From the NCBI GenBank assembly GCA_964036665.1, contig OZ038532.1, positions 16,758,537-16,822,536 on the forward strand: a DNA stretch of 64,000 nt, in the 5' to 3' direction. Within the stretch, counting starts at the first letter, position 1, and every line of letters starts with the position of its first letter. The position numbers and the translations under genes were made by a program. A model generated the notes under the pieces. The model did no database searches. It saw only the letters and a program-made list of their open reading frames with translations, and was not told the origin of the DNA. Origin of the DNA: Gordius sp. MW1 (Eukaryota > Nematomorpha > Gordioida > Gordea > Gordiidae). Of the stretch, positions 1-12,060 are shown piece by piece.

Positions 1-1976
1 TGGAAGGGGTCTATTTTTATATGGATAATATTTTAGTGACTGGACAAACAAAAAGAGAACACATAATAAGGCTGAAAAGGGTTTTAGAAATAATAAGTAA
101 CAAGGGGTTAAGGTTATGTAGGGATAAAAGTGTATTTGAAGTAGAGGAAGTGGCTTACTTGGGGCATGTTTTAAAGAGGGGAACGGTAAGACCGGTATGG
201 GAAAAAGTAGACGGAATTAGAAAATTGGAAGAACCCCAAAACAAAAAAGAGTTGCAATCGTTTATGGGCGCGATAAATTACTATAGCAAATTTATTGTTA
301 ACTATGCCACATGGACGGCGGCCTTATACGATGTACTAAAGGTGAACCAACCATTTTATTGGGATGAAAGGTGTCGACAATGTTTCAACATTAAAGGAAA
401 GTCATGAAACAACCTGTTTTGGTATGTTTTGATGAAAGTAAGGAAAGGTATTTAGCGGTTGACGCGTCGGCGGTGGGAATTGGGGGAGCGTTGTTGCAAG
501 TAGAGAAAGAAGGGGACCGACCCATTATATACTTCTCTATGAAGTTAAGGGAATATGAAAAACGGTATTCAGTAGTAGAAAGAGAAGGGTTGGCCATCGT
601 TTACGGCATTAAACGATGTAGAGAGTATATAGTGGGTAGGCATTTTAAGATATATACGGATCATAAACCGTTAAGGGATTTATTTGTTAAGGACCGCGGG
701 GATCTAATATTGTCAGGAAGGTTGCAGAGGTGGTTAATATTAGTATAGTAGGAAGTTTAGATGTGGAGATTATATATCGACCGGGTAAAGAAAATGTTTT
801 GGCTGACGTGCTGTCTAGCTTAAGTGGAGTTCAAGACGAGGGTGGGGAGATAGAAGGTAATAGGAGCGAAGTGGATAAAGCAGTTAGTATAGGGATAGTG
901 CGGACGGCAGGAAGTGGATCGATAACGTGGAAAGGGTAAGAGTTTGTACCAAGGGATGAACAATTTCAAAGAGTTCTGTGGGCATTGAGGAACAAGGGGG
1001 AATGGGACAAAAAGGATAGGGCCTATAGGGTGGTTAGGAAGGAGCTAACCGAATCAGACGAGTGTTTAATGCGCGGACTTAGGATGGTAATACCCGAGGA
1101 ATTAAGGACTGACGTGATGGGCACGTTGCATTGCGGGCATCAGGGCAATGTAAGGATGAAACAGTGGGCTCGGGAATATGTATGGTGGCCGGGCATGAAT
1201 TCGCAGGTAGAAGACGTTACTAAGGCGTGTAATACATGTAATGAAAAGGTAGAATGCCCTCGACTGATAAAAAGGTTAAGTGGCGAGAAGCAAAAAAGCC
1301 TGGGGAACGCGTGTATGTGGATTTTTTTGAATGGAAATCGAAATATTATTTTATTTTAGTGGATGCGTATTCAAAGTGGATAGAATATGAAAAAGTGACG
1401 AGAATGTTGGGAAATGTGGTAGTAAGGTTATTAAAGGAATGGTGCGGCAAGTATGGTCTCCCCAACGTTATGGTGTCCGACGGGGGACAAGCGTTTAAGA
1501 GTAAACCAGTGAAAGACTTTTCTAAAGTGGAAGGAATTACCCATGAGATGATTGCGCCGTACCATCAGAGTAGTAATGGTCAGGCGGAAAGGATGGTGGG
1601 ATTGGTGAAGAGCTGGTTGAATAAAGAGTTCAGCGGAGGAGGCGAGAGTTGGAAAATGAGGTTAATGTACCTGAACGCGAGGAAAGGTAAAAGTTTATCC
1701 CCTGCAGAAAAGTTTTTAGGTGCCCGAAGAAAAACATGGTTGGATTTTATGAAAAGGTGTGATGAAGAAAAGGTTAAACACGATTGTAAGTTTAAGAAAG
1801 GACAGTTGGTTTGGATCAGAATGTTTAAGAAAGGTGTGAAATGGACTAAGGGAACTGTAGTACACACGGTAGGAGGATTTAAATGTAAATTTAAAGAATT
1901 AGAAGGAAAGGAATGTTGGAGACACGTGGATCAGCTAAAGGTGAGAAAAGAGATGGAAGGTGTGAAAGGGTTATGA
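1..1976 (+). pseudogene. Ty3/gypsy-type pol relic (RT end, RNase H, integrase)
   Basis: Reads in order: end of the reverse transcriptase palm (the YxDD box reads YMDN, then a VAYLG connection motif near 155-175), an RNase H domain (AVDASAVGIGGALL near 445-490, TDHKPL near 658), the linker EIIYRPGKENVLAD, an H2C2 integrase zinc finger (LHCGHQG near 1128, CNTC near 1230), and an integrase core with all three acidic residues (VDFF near 1318, SDGG near 1480, QAERM near 1580). The frame shifts near 395-404, near 740-750 and near 1250-1258, and an in-frame TAA lies at 937-939. It would have copied and inserted a retrotransposon; it cannot make a full polyprotein now. The 5' part lies outside the window. 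No LTR could be confirmed downstream. Confidence 0.88.
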
Positions 1977-2279
1977 ATTAATCCATATATTTTATACTTA
2001 TATCTTTTGTCTATTAACTATTTTAAGATCCCCTTTAAACGTCTTAATTGGATGAACAACAGAACGTTGAAGTCTGAAAATATGACAAAGGAGCGAACGG
2101 TGGACTGGGTTAAATACTTCATATCCTCCTATCCTACCAATCTACTACATATATTCTTATCCTACCCTTACTTTAATGTTTATTTGTAAACTATTTGCTA
2201 TACCTTTTCTTCTATATTTATTTGGAAATTATCTTTAAAATTAATTTTTATTCATTAAAAAAAAACTCACCTCAAAATA

Positions 2280-3120
2280 ATGTGTTCTCTCCCCCCCCCC
2301 TGTCAAACCGCGATTACATTTTGTCAAACCATATGCGATAGCCGTCAATTATCTAATAAGAAAGTCTTGTACCCACTTATTTCCATTTCATGAGTCCCCT
2401 ATCCCCTACCCGAATGATCCTATATGGAAGTCGGTTACCCACCTCCAAGCCATGTGATCCCCCCCCCCCATCCTCCAAACCACGATCATATTTTGCCACC
2501 TGTCCGCCCCAAATATATGAAGTATTGAGACCATGTGATTTCCTCCCCCCCCCCTCTCTCTCTCTCTCCTCCAAACCACTAGACATGTTGTAACCTGTTC
2601 GTCCCAAATATATGAAGGGTTAAAGCTTACTCATATCAAAACCATGTGATTCCCCCCTCTCTTCCTACGTTCAAAAAACATTAAGAGTCCGTATGGGCGC
2701 AATCTCCATGTCGGCCAGGGAGAATTCCCCCTATTATCTAGACCCCCTCCCCGTCGTGGTTATGATAAAAATGGGACATGTAGTATACTACTACTTCCTT
2801 TTCCAGGCCATGCCTTCCCTTAATTATTAAAATAAGCCGATTACGTTATGTCTTTTGTCTTCCGGCAAGCAGATGGCATGATTCTCACTATACAACCATA
2901 CCTTACTCTAGACATCTGAATGATTAACGTCAACAACTTCCATGATTCCCACTATACAACCATACCTTACTCTGAGACATCTTATTGATTAACGTCAACA
3001 ACTGTATTACTACTTCCCTTCCCAGCCCATACTTTCCCTTAATTATCAAAGGAAGCCAATTACGTTCCCTTACTCTAAGACATCCTAATGACTTGACTGG
3101 ATGATGGGCGCCGGCATCCC
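2280..3120. repeat. C-rich minisatellite-like tandem repeats
   Basis: Poly-C tracts (near 2289, 2457, 2543) recur inside units that share CCATGTGATT, TCCTCCAAACCAC and CCCAAATATATGAAG (about 2440-2660). Further on, a unit of about 63 bases (ACTATACAACCATACCTTACTC, then ACATC and GATTAACGTCAACAAC) stands twice in tandem at about 2876-2940 and 2941-3002, and the flanking CTTCC..CCAG..CATRCTTTCCCTTAATTA stretch occurs at about 2785-2845 and again at 3003-3065. Nothing coding is convincing here. It could be part of a decayed LTR of the element that ends at 1976, but no paired LTR is in view. Confidence 0.6.
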
Positions 3121-3359
3121 GTATTCTAGGATATCATAATGATTGGCGCCAACAAGTTACAACTCCGGAAAACAGATGCGGAAAATTCTAAATACACACT
3201 AAGTTCATACACCCCCCCCCTTTTTCTCTCTCCCCTTCCCTTTACAGAAGTACATGAGGGCAGACAACGCCTGAAGAAAAGAATAATAGATTTAGACACA
3301 ACTTGAGTTTGGACTCTGGATTTTCTAACTCTCCCTTTTTTAAAAAACCCCAACACTTT

Positions 3360-6300
3360 TAATTCTCGTTATAAAATACGCTCGCGCCGCTAACGTCTAA
3401 TTCGCCCTTTATATTCGCTCGCTTTAAATAAATTACCATCGGTTTCTCTATCATATTTTAATTCTATTCTATTTAATAATTTTTGGTTTATTTAATTTAA
3501 ATATAAACGAAGGAATGCATGTTGTACCATATGGGAAATCATTATTTATTATTATTTAGGGCTTTGATTTAGAATTATTATAAAAGGATTGTGATAAATA
3601 ATTTTGATGTTTTTTATCTTAAATTAAATTTAAAAATTGAGGATTTAGGTAAGATGTATAGTTGATAGAACATTAGCCATTGCTATCAAATTTATTATTT
3701 AAATAGGCTAAAGAAAATTTGTCAATTCCAGGCATCGTGCCACTAGTCAGGGCATTAAAGCAAGTCGTCTTATTGGAGAGAAAAAGACGAGATCAAAGTC
3801 CAATTAAATAGAAGGTCTTTTATTTTTAAATGATAAATTATGTTTTAAGTTTGTATTTGAATGTAGATCAAAAATTTGTATGCCGTAAATAACAAATCTT
3901 TATAAACAACCTTTTTTTTATACAAAAAAGAAATTTTAAACAATGTGGGCTTGTTTTTAATTAGGGCGGGCCTGGACCGTCCCAATATATTGGTTATATC
4001 TGAGGGCTGGGTGAGGGGCCGCAAATATTTGTGCGGATATGGCCAGGAAACTCAATATTTCGGCCCATGCAGATCTATAATTGACAATGCGTCTTCCCTA
4101 TTTAAATGTTATTAACAATCTAAATTCAATGATTTAAGTAACTGATTAATAAAAATAAAGTAGCACATATGTCATAATTAGTATATGCTTTTTAAATTTG
4201 CTCTATGTTTAATAAATATTCAAACGCTTTATAAAATGCTGTTGCTTCATAATTTATATAAGGTGTGTCTGATAACTGAAGGGACTTACATTTTTAAATT
4301 TATTTATCTCGAAATAAGGATTGATAAAATTTGCCCTAAAGGAATTTGAAGGATAAAAAATGTGATGATTAAAGAATTCGTGCGTGTCACAAATAGAAAT
4401 AAATGGAAAATAAAATCCCCAGCTAGAGTGACATTACTATGCTCAATAGCTCCCTAACGTTTTAAATTTTAATTTGTCGGAGACCGACATTTTTAATTTT
4501 AATTTGCCCAAACGCGACCAGAGCTTAGCTCGATTTTTGTTAATAAAATATTCACCCAAATAGAAATTAATTATATTTTTTAAATATATAATAAATTTGA
4601 TTATTATCAATTCGTAAGTTAAAAAAAGTATATAGGTTTATTATAAAGACTCTAATTTTTCTTACTAAAGTACAATTAGTTAAATAAATATTTTAATGTG
4701 AAATTTTATTTTTAAATAATTTTTTTTATCATTGTTTAAATTGTAATAAGCCTTTAAATTATTTACTTATTTTATTTTTAAAGCTTTAATGGCTACTATA
4801 GATATATATAAATGACAGTATAAAAAGGGGAGGGGCCGGAGTTTTAAAAGATATATTATGCACGCTGTACGAAGATTATATTGGATATGGAGTTGGGTTT
4901 ATCAAAATCATATTTTATAACTGATTAGGGGTCTTGAGATTAATATGGGCCGGGTTCGGATTTTTGAGGGGCTTTGCCGTCAAGGCCAATTCGAGTCCAT
5001 GCCAGTCTATTTATTTTTTAAGATCTTTTAGTATTTTTATTTAATTAATTTAATTATTATTATAAAAAAAAATGTCTTTTATCAATACCAATTGTATTGT
5101 CTAAGGTTTGTTGATTGTTTATATTTCAGCTCCGATTGTATTTATTTGCAATTTTGATTTTTTGAAATCTTGTTTGAATAATTTGGCTTTTTAAAATACC
5201 ATTTTTATTATAGCTTAGGTATGTATTATATTTAACCGAGGCCCAAATGTTTTTACATAAGAAAAATTTCAAAGTTTAGTCAAATGATATTACCTCTTTT
5301 GTTGTAAAATATTCAAGTTTGAATGTAATTATGGACCAAATATTAATTATGTTATATAATTTCTATTTTCTGTTACATTAATTTAGACTTTATATGATAA
5401 GTTTAGTATCTTATTTTATAAAGGTTTCCATTTAGTCTCAACGTGTTTAAACAATATGAAAAAGGGTAATATCTTTTCTTCTGAGAAATATTTTTTAAAA
5501 GTTTTTGGCGTAATAATTAATTTCTTAAAACTGCTGCTTAAGCCATTATTTTAACACTCCATTTGGGGTTCCTGTTATTACTGCGGAGCGTTCTAACTAT
5601 TATTTAAATAAAATAACCTGAAAATTAAATATCAAAATAAGGGCGAATACATGATAAATTTATATTGTGCGTGCAAAGTTTAATATGTTGATCTTTCACA
5701 AAAACCAAATTATTGCTAATTAAATATGTCTCCGAGGAGCCTCTTTATCATTCGAATCACTAGTTTTTTTTTAAAATTTTACATGGATATGGGTCTTCAA
5801 AAATCTTTTTTCATGTAACCATTCCTCCGTTATATATTATATCATATTTCCTTAAATTTATTATTTTATTTAAACTTTGATTTTAGCTTAAATTATGAAC
5901 AAAAAAAACAAAATATTTTTCTAAAATGTGTCTATAATTTTTGAATAAAAATATGTAATTCATGAAAATAGACATCTGCCCTTCTTGCCTATCCCAGTTA
6001 AGCTCTTCGAAATCCAATTTATTGTAATTAATTACTAATTAATATTGAAAATTTTATGATAAAAGACATAAAGTAAACATAAATAATTAAACTTTTAAAT
6101 GCTAATATATAAAAAAAACTGAAAATAAAATATAGCCTATTAGAATATTTATGATACAGACCTAACAGTTAAAATTATATAATAGTTAGGAAAAACTCAA
6201 TATGTAGCTAAAATTCATTGGTGGACAAACCACAAAAAAATAATTTTTTCTATTAGCCATTATGGTAGATCTTTAGTAATTTTGATCAAATTATTTAATA

Positions 6301-6362
6301 GTCGAGCTAAATATTGTTTGCATATACTATAGTAGAGTTTAAATATAAAATGCAATTTTATA
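3360..6362. other. AT-rich intergenic DNA
   Basis: No coding frame is supported on either strand. The part at about 4810-4940 resembles the right half of the hAT MITE at 54688-55318 (shared CGCTGTACGAAGAT.., GAGTTGGGTTT, CATATTTTATAA words), so it is probably a decayed copy of the same family. The rest shows no structure I can name. Confidence 0.5.
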
Positions 6363-6363
6363 A

Positions 6364-6533
6364 GCATTGGCGTAGCCAAGGGGGGGGGCAGGGATGGGCG
6401 GCTACCCCCTCTAAATCTAAAAATTGGTTAAAATTTATTAAAATTATGGCTAGCATTTTAAAAAAGGATCATTTTGCTCCTCCCTAAATCATTATTGCCC
6501 CCCCCTCTAATTCCAATGCTGTCCACGCCCATG
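6364..6533. mobile_element. hAT-like MITE, CATGGGCG/CATTGGCGTAGCC family, copy 1
   Basis: Left end CATTGGCGTAGCCAAGG with a G run; right end a C run followed by CCACGCCCATG. The ends are imperfect inverted repeats and the interior contains no ORF. The flanks TTTATAAG and TTTAAAGT are a poor match, so the 8-base target duplication is weak in this copy. The same family occurs at 22744-22891, 25172-25247 and 46608-46765. Confidence 0.6.
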
Positions 6534-7213
6534 TTTAAAGTACAAAATTAGTAAAGATATTAAATAACTAAGTTGATTCAAAAAAGGATTAAAAACAAAA
6601 CCTTTCAAATTACTTAATTTTTCTGCTTTTTTTATATATTTGTATCGACATAAATTTTATTCAACATAACATCGTCTTTATTTAAAAATTACTACGAACT
6701 TGATAAAAAGCTGAAGTAAGTTACTTTGTGTGAATCGTGAATTGAATTGCTTAGATATCAAAAAAAATTGGTTTGGATTGGTTGTTGAGAATTATCATCA
6801 TATTACATCTTTTGTAATTCTATGAAAATAGCAAATTAGCAATTATAATAATTGCTAATTCTCTATATAATTTTATATAATTGGGAATATTATTGGCTTA
6901 TAAAGCTAATTAAATCTTTTTATTCTTTGTGTCAGAACAATCTTGGTGTGAATATTATAATTATAGCTTAGAACGATATTGCCTATAATTCGGCACGGGT
7001 GAAGGGCGGCAATTCTATTCGCCCTAGAGGTGTGCACGGATCAATCCGATCCGACATCCGATCCGTCCGAACTCGGATCGGATCAACATTTTAATTTTGG
7101 AAGTCGGATCGGATCGAATCAACATTTTATTTCCGTCGGATCGGATTTTCAAATTTAAAATAAACAATAATAAGTTCTAATTAATTAAATTAATAATTTT
7201 TAGTATACCTTTT

Positions 7214-8017
7214 TGTCAAGTTCGGGGGGTTAATTTGTGGGGACGGTTGGTTTCGGGGGCTAAGCCTTGAGAACTGTGGACCAAAATCACTGTACGTTTG
7301 AACGGACTAACAAACTGAGAATTCCTCAACAAATGATCCTGAGCGTAATATAGTAGTAGCCACCAGGATTTTATGACAGAATTTTATTATAAAGAATCCC
7401 TCCAAATGACGACAATCAGCGTAATAATAAATGTGAGAAAGGGGATTTGGGGGACCACTTTCGACAATCTAATATTTGGTTATACGTAAACTACCATACA
7501 ATTTAATCCACAGGGAATAAAATGTGCAATACAAACGGTTATTTCAGGCGGGGGAAAAATACAAGTAAGTTATGGGCGCATCGAACGTAAACATGGACAA
7601 GAACAGGCGTAAGTAAAAGTACGAGAGCGAGTAAAAAGTAGAAGTAAAAGTAAAAGTACGAGAGCGAGTAAAAAGTAAAAGTGTTTTTCTGGTCGTTTTT
7701 AACTTGCTTATATATTGTATCGTGTCCATGAGGCGTATCCGTTCCGCTCGATCGACTTTATCTGCCTTTATCGTCTGGAATCGATTTCGGAGCCATCACT
7801 TCCGAGACTCGATTTTATAACCCTTTCCTTTCTAGACATCTCTTTGAGTTATCCTGCGCCGCCAAACATGCTTTTATTGTTTTCCCCTCTTCAGAACTTT
7901 CACAGTGCCTTTCTTATACGCCGATTGGTAAATTTCCACCACCTGGCATCGATAATACCCTTGTTTGAACCTTCGAACACCGGAAATTCCAGAAGTAGTA
8001 GTCATAAGTATATGACA
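7214..8017 (-). repeat. 3' LTR of the retrotransposon
   Basis: 804 bases, TG..CA ends. It differs from the partner LTR at 11257-12060 by CCAGGATT versus CCAAGATT and by AATCCCTCC versus AATTCCTCC. An internal short tandem repeat (GTAAAAGTACGAGAGCGA, about 7613-7680) occurs in both. ORFs of 61-136 codons that run through it are repeated in both LTRs and show no domain. Confidence 0.95.
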
Positions 8018-8436
8018 CCTCATTTTTTTTTTTTTGGATTGGAGCGTGGTCGTAAAAATTGCTAAAAGACGGGTGTGCTGTCTGAAGATGGCCCTTGTCA
8101 CTTGTGCACGACCGTACCCTCCACTTCAACCTTATCCTTACGCTCTTTTTATCTTAGTTTGTTTTTGGGTTCCTGCTCGGTTCAGGTTTCTCCACGAACG
8201 TTGATGTACCATATCTAAATAAAATAAATTAATGCTGCTCGACCCCTTACTCAGGGTCGAGAGTTATGGCGCCACCACCGCTCTAGATTTTTATACTACG
8301 CACATACTCCGAAAAACCATTTCTAAATTACTTGATTGCACGCTTTTAATTCAAATATATATTTTAGAAGACAGCAATTACATGCATATAAGAACATTAT
8401 TTTTACAAAAATAAAACAGCCGCCGTAGTTTATGTT

Positions 8437-10332
8437 TTAAGCTCCCAAATAAGACACTTTACCAACATTAAACACACACTTCTCTTTAGATACCTTTAGT
8501 CCGTTATTATCAATAATTTTCAAGACCTTCGAGAGCCTACCATCATGTTCCATTTGATTGCGCCCAGCAATTAGCAAATCATCAATATAGTAAAACACTC
8601 CCTCCAACCCTTGAAATAATCCATTCATTGACATTTGGAAAATGGGTGCAGATATACTAAGGCCGAACGGTAGGCGTAAAAAGGTGAAAAGTCCCAAGTG
8701 CGTATTAATGGTCAAACTCCTACTCATCTCTTCTGAAACTTTTAGTTGTAAGTAAGCCGTGGTAAAATCAATTTTGGAAAAAATTTTGCATCCGCTTAAC
8801 TTCACCAATATTTCTTCCAATCGCGGCAGCGGGAAACGTACTAATTCTATACACGGATTCAACGTCATTCGAAAATCTGCACACAGCCTTAATTTACCAT
8901 CTGCTTTCCTAACTGGGACTAAAGGGGTGGCCCAATAACTAAATATGACCTGCTTTGTTATACCCTGGTTTACCCATTTAGTTAACTCCTCCTCAATTTC
9001 CCTTCTCCACTCGTAGGGTACCCTCCTAGCTGGACAAAATTTGGGCTTTACCCCTTCCTTAAACCTCATGGTAGCCTCAAAATTTTTTAAACAACCTAAC
9101 CCACCAGTGAAAATGGATGGGAACTCGTCCCAAACGTCTTGTTCCTTTTCTTCCACCCCTTCCATTCCCAGTATCTCTACTATTATTAAGTTATCGCATT
9201 CGCCCAGCCTACCCTTAATTATCTTAAACCATTCTACTTCAAAATTATTTATCCAATCCCATCCACAAATATTATTTATCCCTGCCTCGGACACATATAA
9301 TTTTAACTGTTTACTAATATTATTTATTGTTATCTGAGCCTCGCAATGCCCTAACAATTTTACCTTAGTATTATTAAATACCCGGGCCTCTACTTTAAAT
9401 TCTTTAAATAATCGACCCTTTCCTACCGTTATCCAATCTTCCTTATTTATTACGGATATCGCAGATCCCGTATCCCATACAAAACTTAACGGCACATTAT
9501 TACAAGTTATTTTTAGGCGGGGAATTGAGTTATGTATAGTTTCGAGCATATTTATAAAATAACCTGGCCTTAAGTTACTATTTTCGGATTTTTTAATTAT
9601 CACGGTTTCCAAAGGTTGCTTTATTTTTAAGTCGTTCAAACCCTTATCATATTTAACTTGGATGGGTTTAATATTAACACTTGTGATTATTACCCGGTTC
9701 AAATTTTCATAGATATACCCATATTCATATGTTTTAAATATAAATTTTTTCCTCACGTACTTATAAAATTTATTCAAATAAACCTTATTTGATTGATTTA
9801 GATCCCCCAAAGTGTGTAAATGATTATAAATTTTACAATGAAATTTATCCCTTTTCATTATAACCCGATATTGTTTTGGTACTTTGAAAATATTAGGGGG
9901 TATGCTTGCTTTTGTATGTAAACAGCCATAACGGTATCCCACCAAAACACTTAAATTGGTTTTTCCCAACCAATAAAATTTATCACAAACCCAAAATAGG
10001 CCCAAAACCCGTGGGTACGATTTAAACATATATTTTGATTGAGCACCTGGAATTTCGAATGACTTAACCACGATTCCTCGGATCTTAAATTCATTCGACC
10101 CATTCCCGAGACAAACTGTCTCATGACACTCAACCACTATATACGAAAAATACTTTTGCGTATTTTTATTTAAAATGCATTTATTCTGCATATGAAAGGT
10201 GTTGATAGCTAGGTTACTATAATGGCTTCTCACATTTTCATGCCTCCTTTTATTTTCTAAAATACCAAATTGTATGAACTTGATCCAGATTTTAATAAAA
10301 AGTTTCCACAGACAAAATATTTTATTCAACAT
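8437..10332 (-). CDS. Truncated retrotransposon protease-reverse transcriptase ORF
   Basis: An ORF of 631 codons. About 250 N-terminal residues are not recognised. Next comes an aspartic protease with the active-site segment VWDTGSAISVIN, then reverse transcriptase: FSKIDFTTAYLQLK (catalytic Asp of block A), RLPFGLSISAPIFQ (block B) and FYYIDDLLIAG (catalytic YxDD box, intact). The frame stops right after VSYLG, where the thumb and RNase H should begin, so the polymerase is cut short and RNase H and integrase are absent. The start codon at 10332 is uncertain because the N-terminus looks like AT-rich read-through. The stretch 8018-8436 on the same strand holds no domain I recognise. Confidence 0.85.
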   Translation of the reverse strand: MLNKIFCLWKLFIKIWIKFIQFGILENKRRHENVRSHYSNLAINTFHMQNKCILNKNTQKYFSYIVVECHETVCLGNGSNEFKIRGIVVKSFEIPGAQSKYMFKSYPRVLGLFWVCDKFYWLGKTNLSVLVGYRYGCLHTKASIPPNIFKVPKQYRVIMKRDKFHCKIYNHLHTLGDLNQSNKVYLNKFYKYVRKKFIFKTYEYGYIYENLNRVIITSVNIKPIQVKYDKGLNDLKIKQPLETVIIKKSENSNLRPGYFINMLETIHNSIPRLKITCNNVPLSFVWDTGSAISVINKEDWITVGKGRLFKEFKVEARVFNNTKVKLLGHCEAQITINNISKQLKLYVSEAGINNICGWDWINNFEVEWFKIIKGRLGECDNLIIVEILGMEGVEEKEQDVWDEFPSIFTGGLGCLKNFEATMRFKEGVKPKFCPARRVPYEWRREIEEELTKWVNQGITKQVIFSYWATPLVPVRKADGKLRLCADFRMTLNPCIELVRFPLPRLEEILVKLSGCKIFSKIDFTTAYLQLKVSEEMSRSLTINTHLGLFTFLRLPFGLSISAPIFQMSMNGLFQGLEGVFYYIDDLLIAGRNQMEHDGRLSKVLKIIDNNGLKVSKEKCVFNVGKVSYLGA

Positions 10333-10557
10333 TTTAAATATTTGGTCCTTAACCCTAATGTTAGTAAATATTTATTTATCCTTTTTTCTAAATAGCAGTA
10401 ATTTTCTTTTTTTTTAAATTCGACCCCCAAAATTTATATTATATATGCACATTAATTTTAAATATATAAGATCGCACAAATTTATACTACATAGTTATAT
10501 CGGTATATCTACTCAAATTAAACGATGCAAAAAATTCTTTTTTTTTTATAACGCGAG

Positions 10558-10680
10558 AATATGGGGGGGGGGGGGGGGGGGGGGGAGTAATATTGGGGGT
10601 AAGTCCGGGACGTGCGATATGCATGTATAAAGCGCCGAAAAATTAGTATTGCGATATGCATGTATAACGAAGCGCCGAAA
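10558..10680. repeat. Long poly-G tract and 46-base tandem duplication
   Basis: A run of more than 20 G (from 10563) is followed by two copies of GCGATATGCATGTATA..AAGCGCCGAAAAATTAGT (about 10612-10647 and 10650-10688). The block separates the gag and protease-RT ORFs of the LTR element, and on the coding strand it is poly-C. Confidence 0.7.
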
Positions 10681-10682
10681 AA

Positions 10683-11021
10683 TTAGTCTTTGTACTTCGG
10701 GAACACCACCTTATTCTTACAAGCCTCAGCATAATGCCCCATTATCCCGCAATTAATACACCGCGGGGTAAAAAACTTAGTTTTATTTGAGATTGAATGG
10801 TTTAAACCTACTTTATCTGCCATAGGCTTATTTAGATAGCGACAATTCCTTTGTAAGTGATCCCCACTATTACATGTATAACATCTCATATTATTCCCAA
10901 ATTTGTGCATCAATCTCCCAATTAAAATTCCACATAATAAAAAAAATAAATAATCTATATACTCAAATAAATTGCTCATTACATGCTTTAAATAAAGTTT
11001 AAAATTATTTTTATCAAACAT
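10683..11021 (-). CDS. gag nucleocapsid fragment with two zinc knuckles
   Basis: 112 codons. Two CCHC knuckles (C-x2-C-x4-H-x4-C) are present: CYTCNSGDHLQRNC and CINCGIMGHYAEAC, the RNA-packaging part of a gag protein. Upstream of them is a hydrophobic stretch (LFEYIDYLFFLLCGILIG) where capsid would be expected; I see no capsid domain. It lies between the primer-binding site and the protease-RT ORF of the same element. Confidence 0.8.
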   Translation of the reverse strand: MFDKNNFKLYLKHVMSNLFEYIDYLFFLLCGILIGRLMHKFGNNMRCYTCNSGDHLQRNCRYLNKPMADKVGLNHSISNKTKFFTPRCINCGIMGHYAEACKNKVVFPKYKD

Positions 11022-11256
11022 TTAAGGATATAAGTCTTAAAATTGACAATCAATGATATCAATAAAATCACCAAAAAAACTTATGTAATAAAAAATCATA
11101 CAAATTTACCTCAAATATACATTTATAATAAAATTTTACCAGCCTTTTCCTCCCTTTTTTTTGAAGCTGCGAGTTAACGACTTGTTCGAAATTTCTTGCC
11201 GCGGGCCGCAATAAGTCTCCTTCTTTTGTAAGTCCAGTCAATCTCCGGGGCACCAA

Positions 11257-12060
11257 TGTCAAGTTCGGGGGGTTAATTTGTGGGGACGGTTGGTTTCGGG
11301 GGCTAAGCCTTGAGAACTGTGGACCAAAATCACTGTACGTTTGAACGGACTAACAAACTGAGAATTCCTCAACAAATGATCCTGAGCGTAATATAGTAGT
11401 AGCCACCAAGATTTTATGACAGAATTTTATTATAAAGAATTCCTCCAAATGACGACAATCAGCGTAATAATAAATGTGAGAAAGGGGATTTGGGGGACCA
11501 CTTTCGACAATCTAATATTTGGTTATACGTAAACTACCATACAATTTAATCCACAGGGAATAAAATGTGCAATACAAACGGTTATTTCAGGCGGGGGAAA
11601 AATACAAGTAAGTTATGGGCGCATCGAACGTAAACATGGACAAGAACAGGCGTAAGTAAAAGTACGAGAGCGAGTAAAAAGTAGAAGTAAAAGTAAAAGT
11701 ACGAGAGCGAGTAAAAAGTAAAAGTGTTTTTCTGGTCGTTTTTAACTTGCTTATATATTGTATCGTGTCCATGAGGCGTATCCGTTCCGCTCGATCGACT
11801 TTATCTGCCTTTATCGTCTGGAATCGATTTCGGAGCCATCACTTCCGAGACTCGATTTTATAACCCTTTCCTTTCTAGACATCTCTTTGAGTTATCCTGC
11901 GCCGCCAAACATGCTTTTATTGTTTTCCCCTCTTCAGAACTTTCACAGTGCCTTTCTTATACGCCGATTGGTAAATTTCCACCACCTGGCATCGATAATA
12001 CCCTTGTTTGAACCTTCGAACACCGGAAATTCCAGAAGTAGTAGTCATAAGTATATGACA
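11257..12060 (-). repeat. 5' LTR of the retrotransposon
   Basis: Same length and ends as the copy at 7214-8017. The primer-binding site is directly inward, separated by one base, which fixes this as the 5' LTR on the minus strand. Confidence 0.95.

Noticed and set aside
7715-8065. ORFs inside both LTRs (116 and 136 codons, and 61 codons on the other strand)
   Set aside because: They lie in LTR sequence, are duplicated exactly in the partner LTR and have no domain; LTRs are not expected to code.
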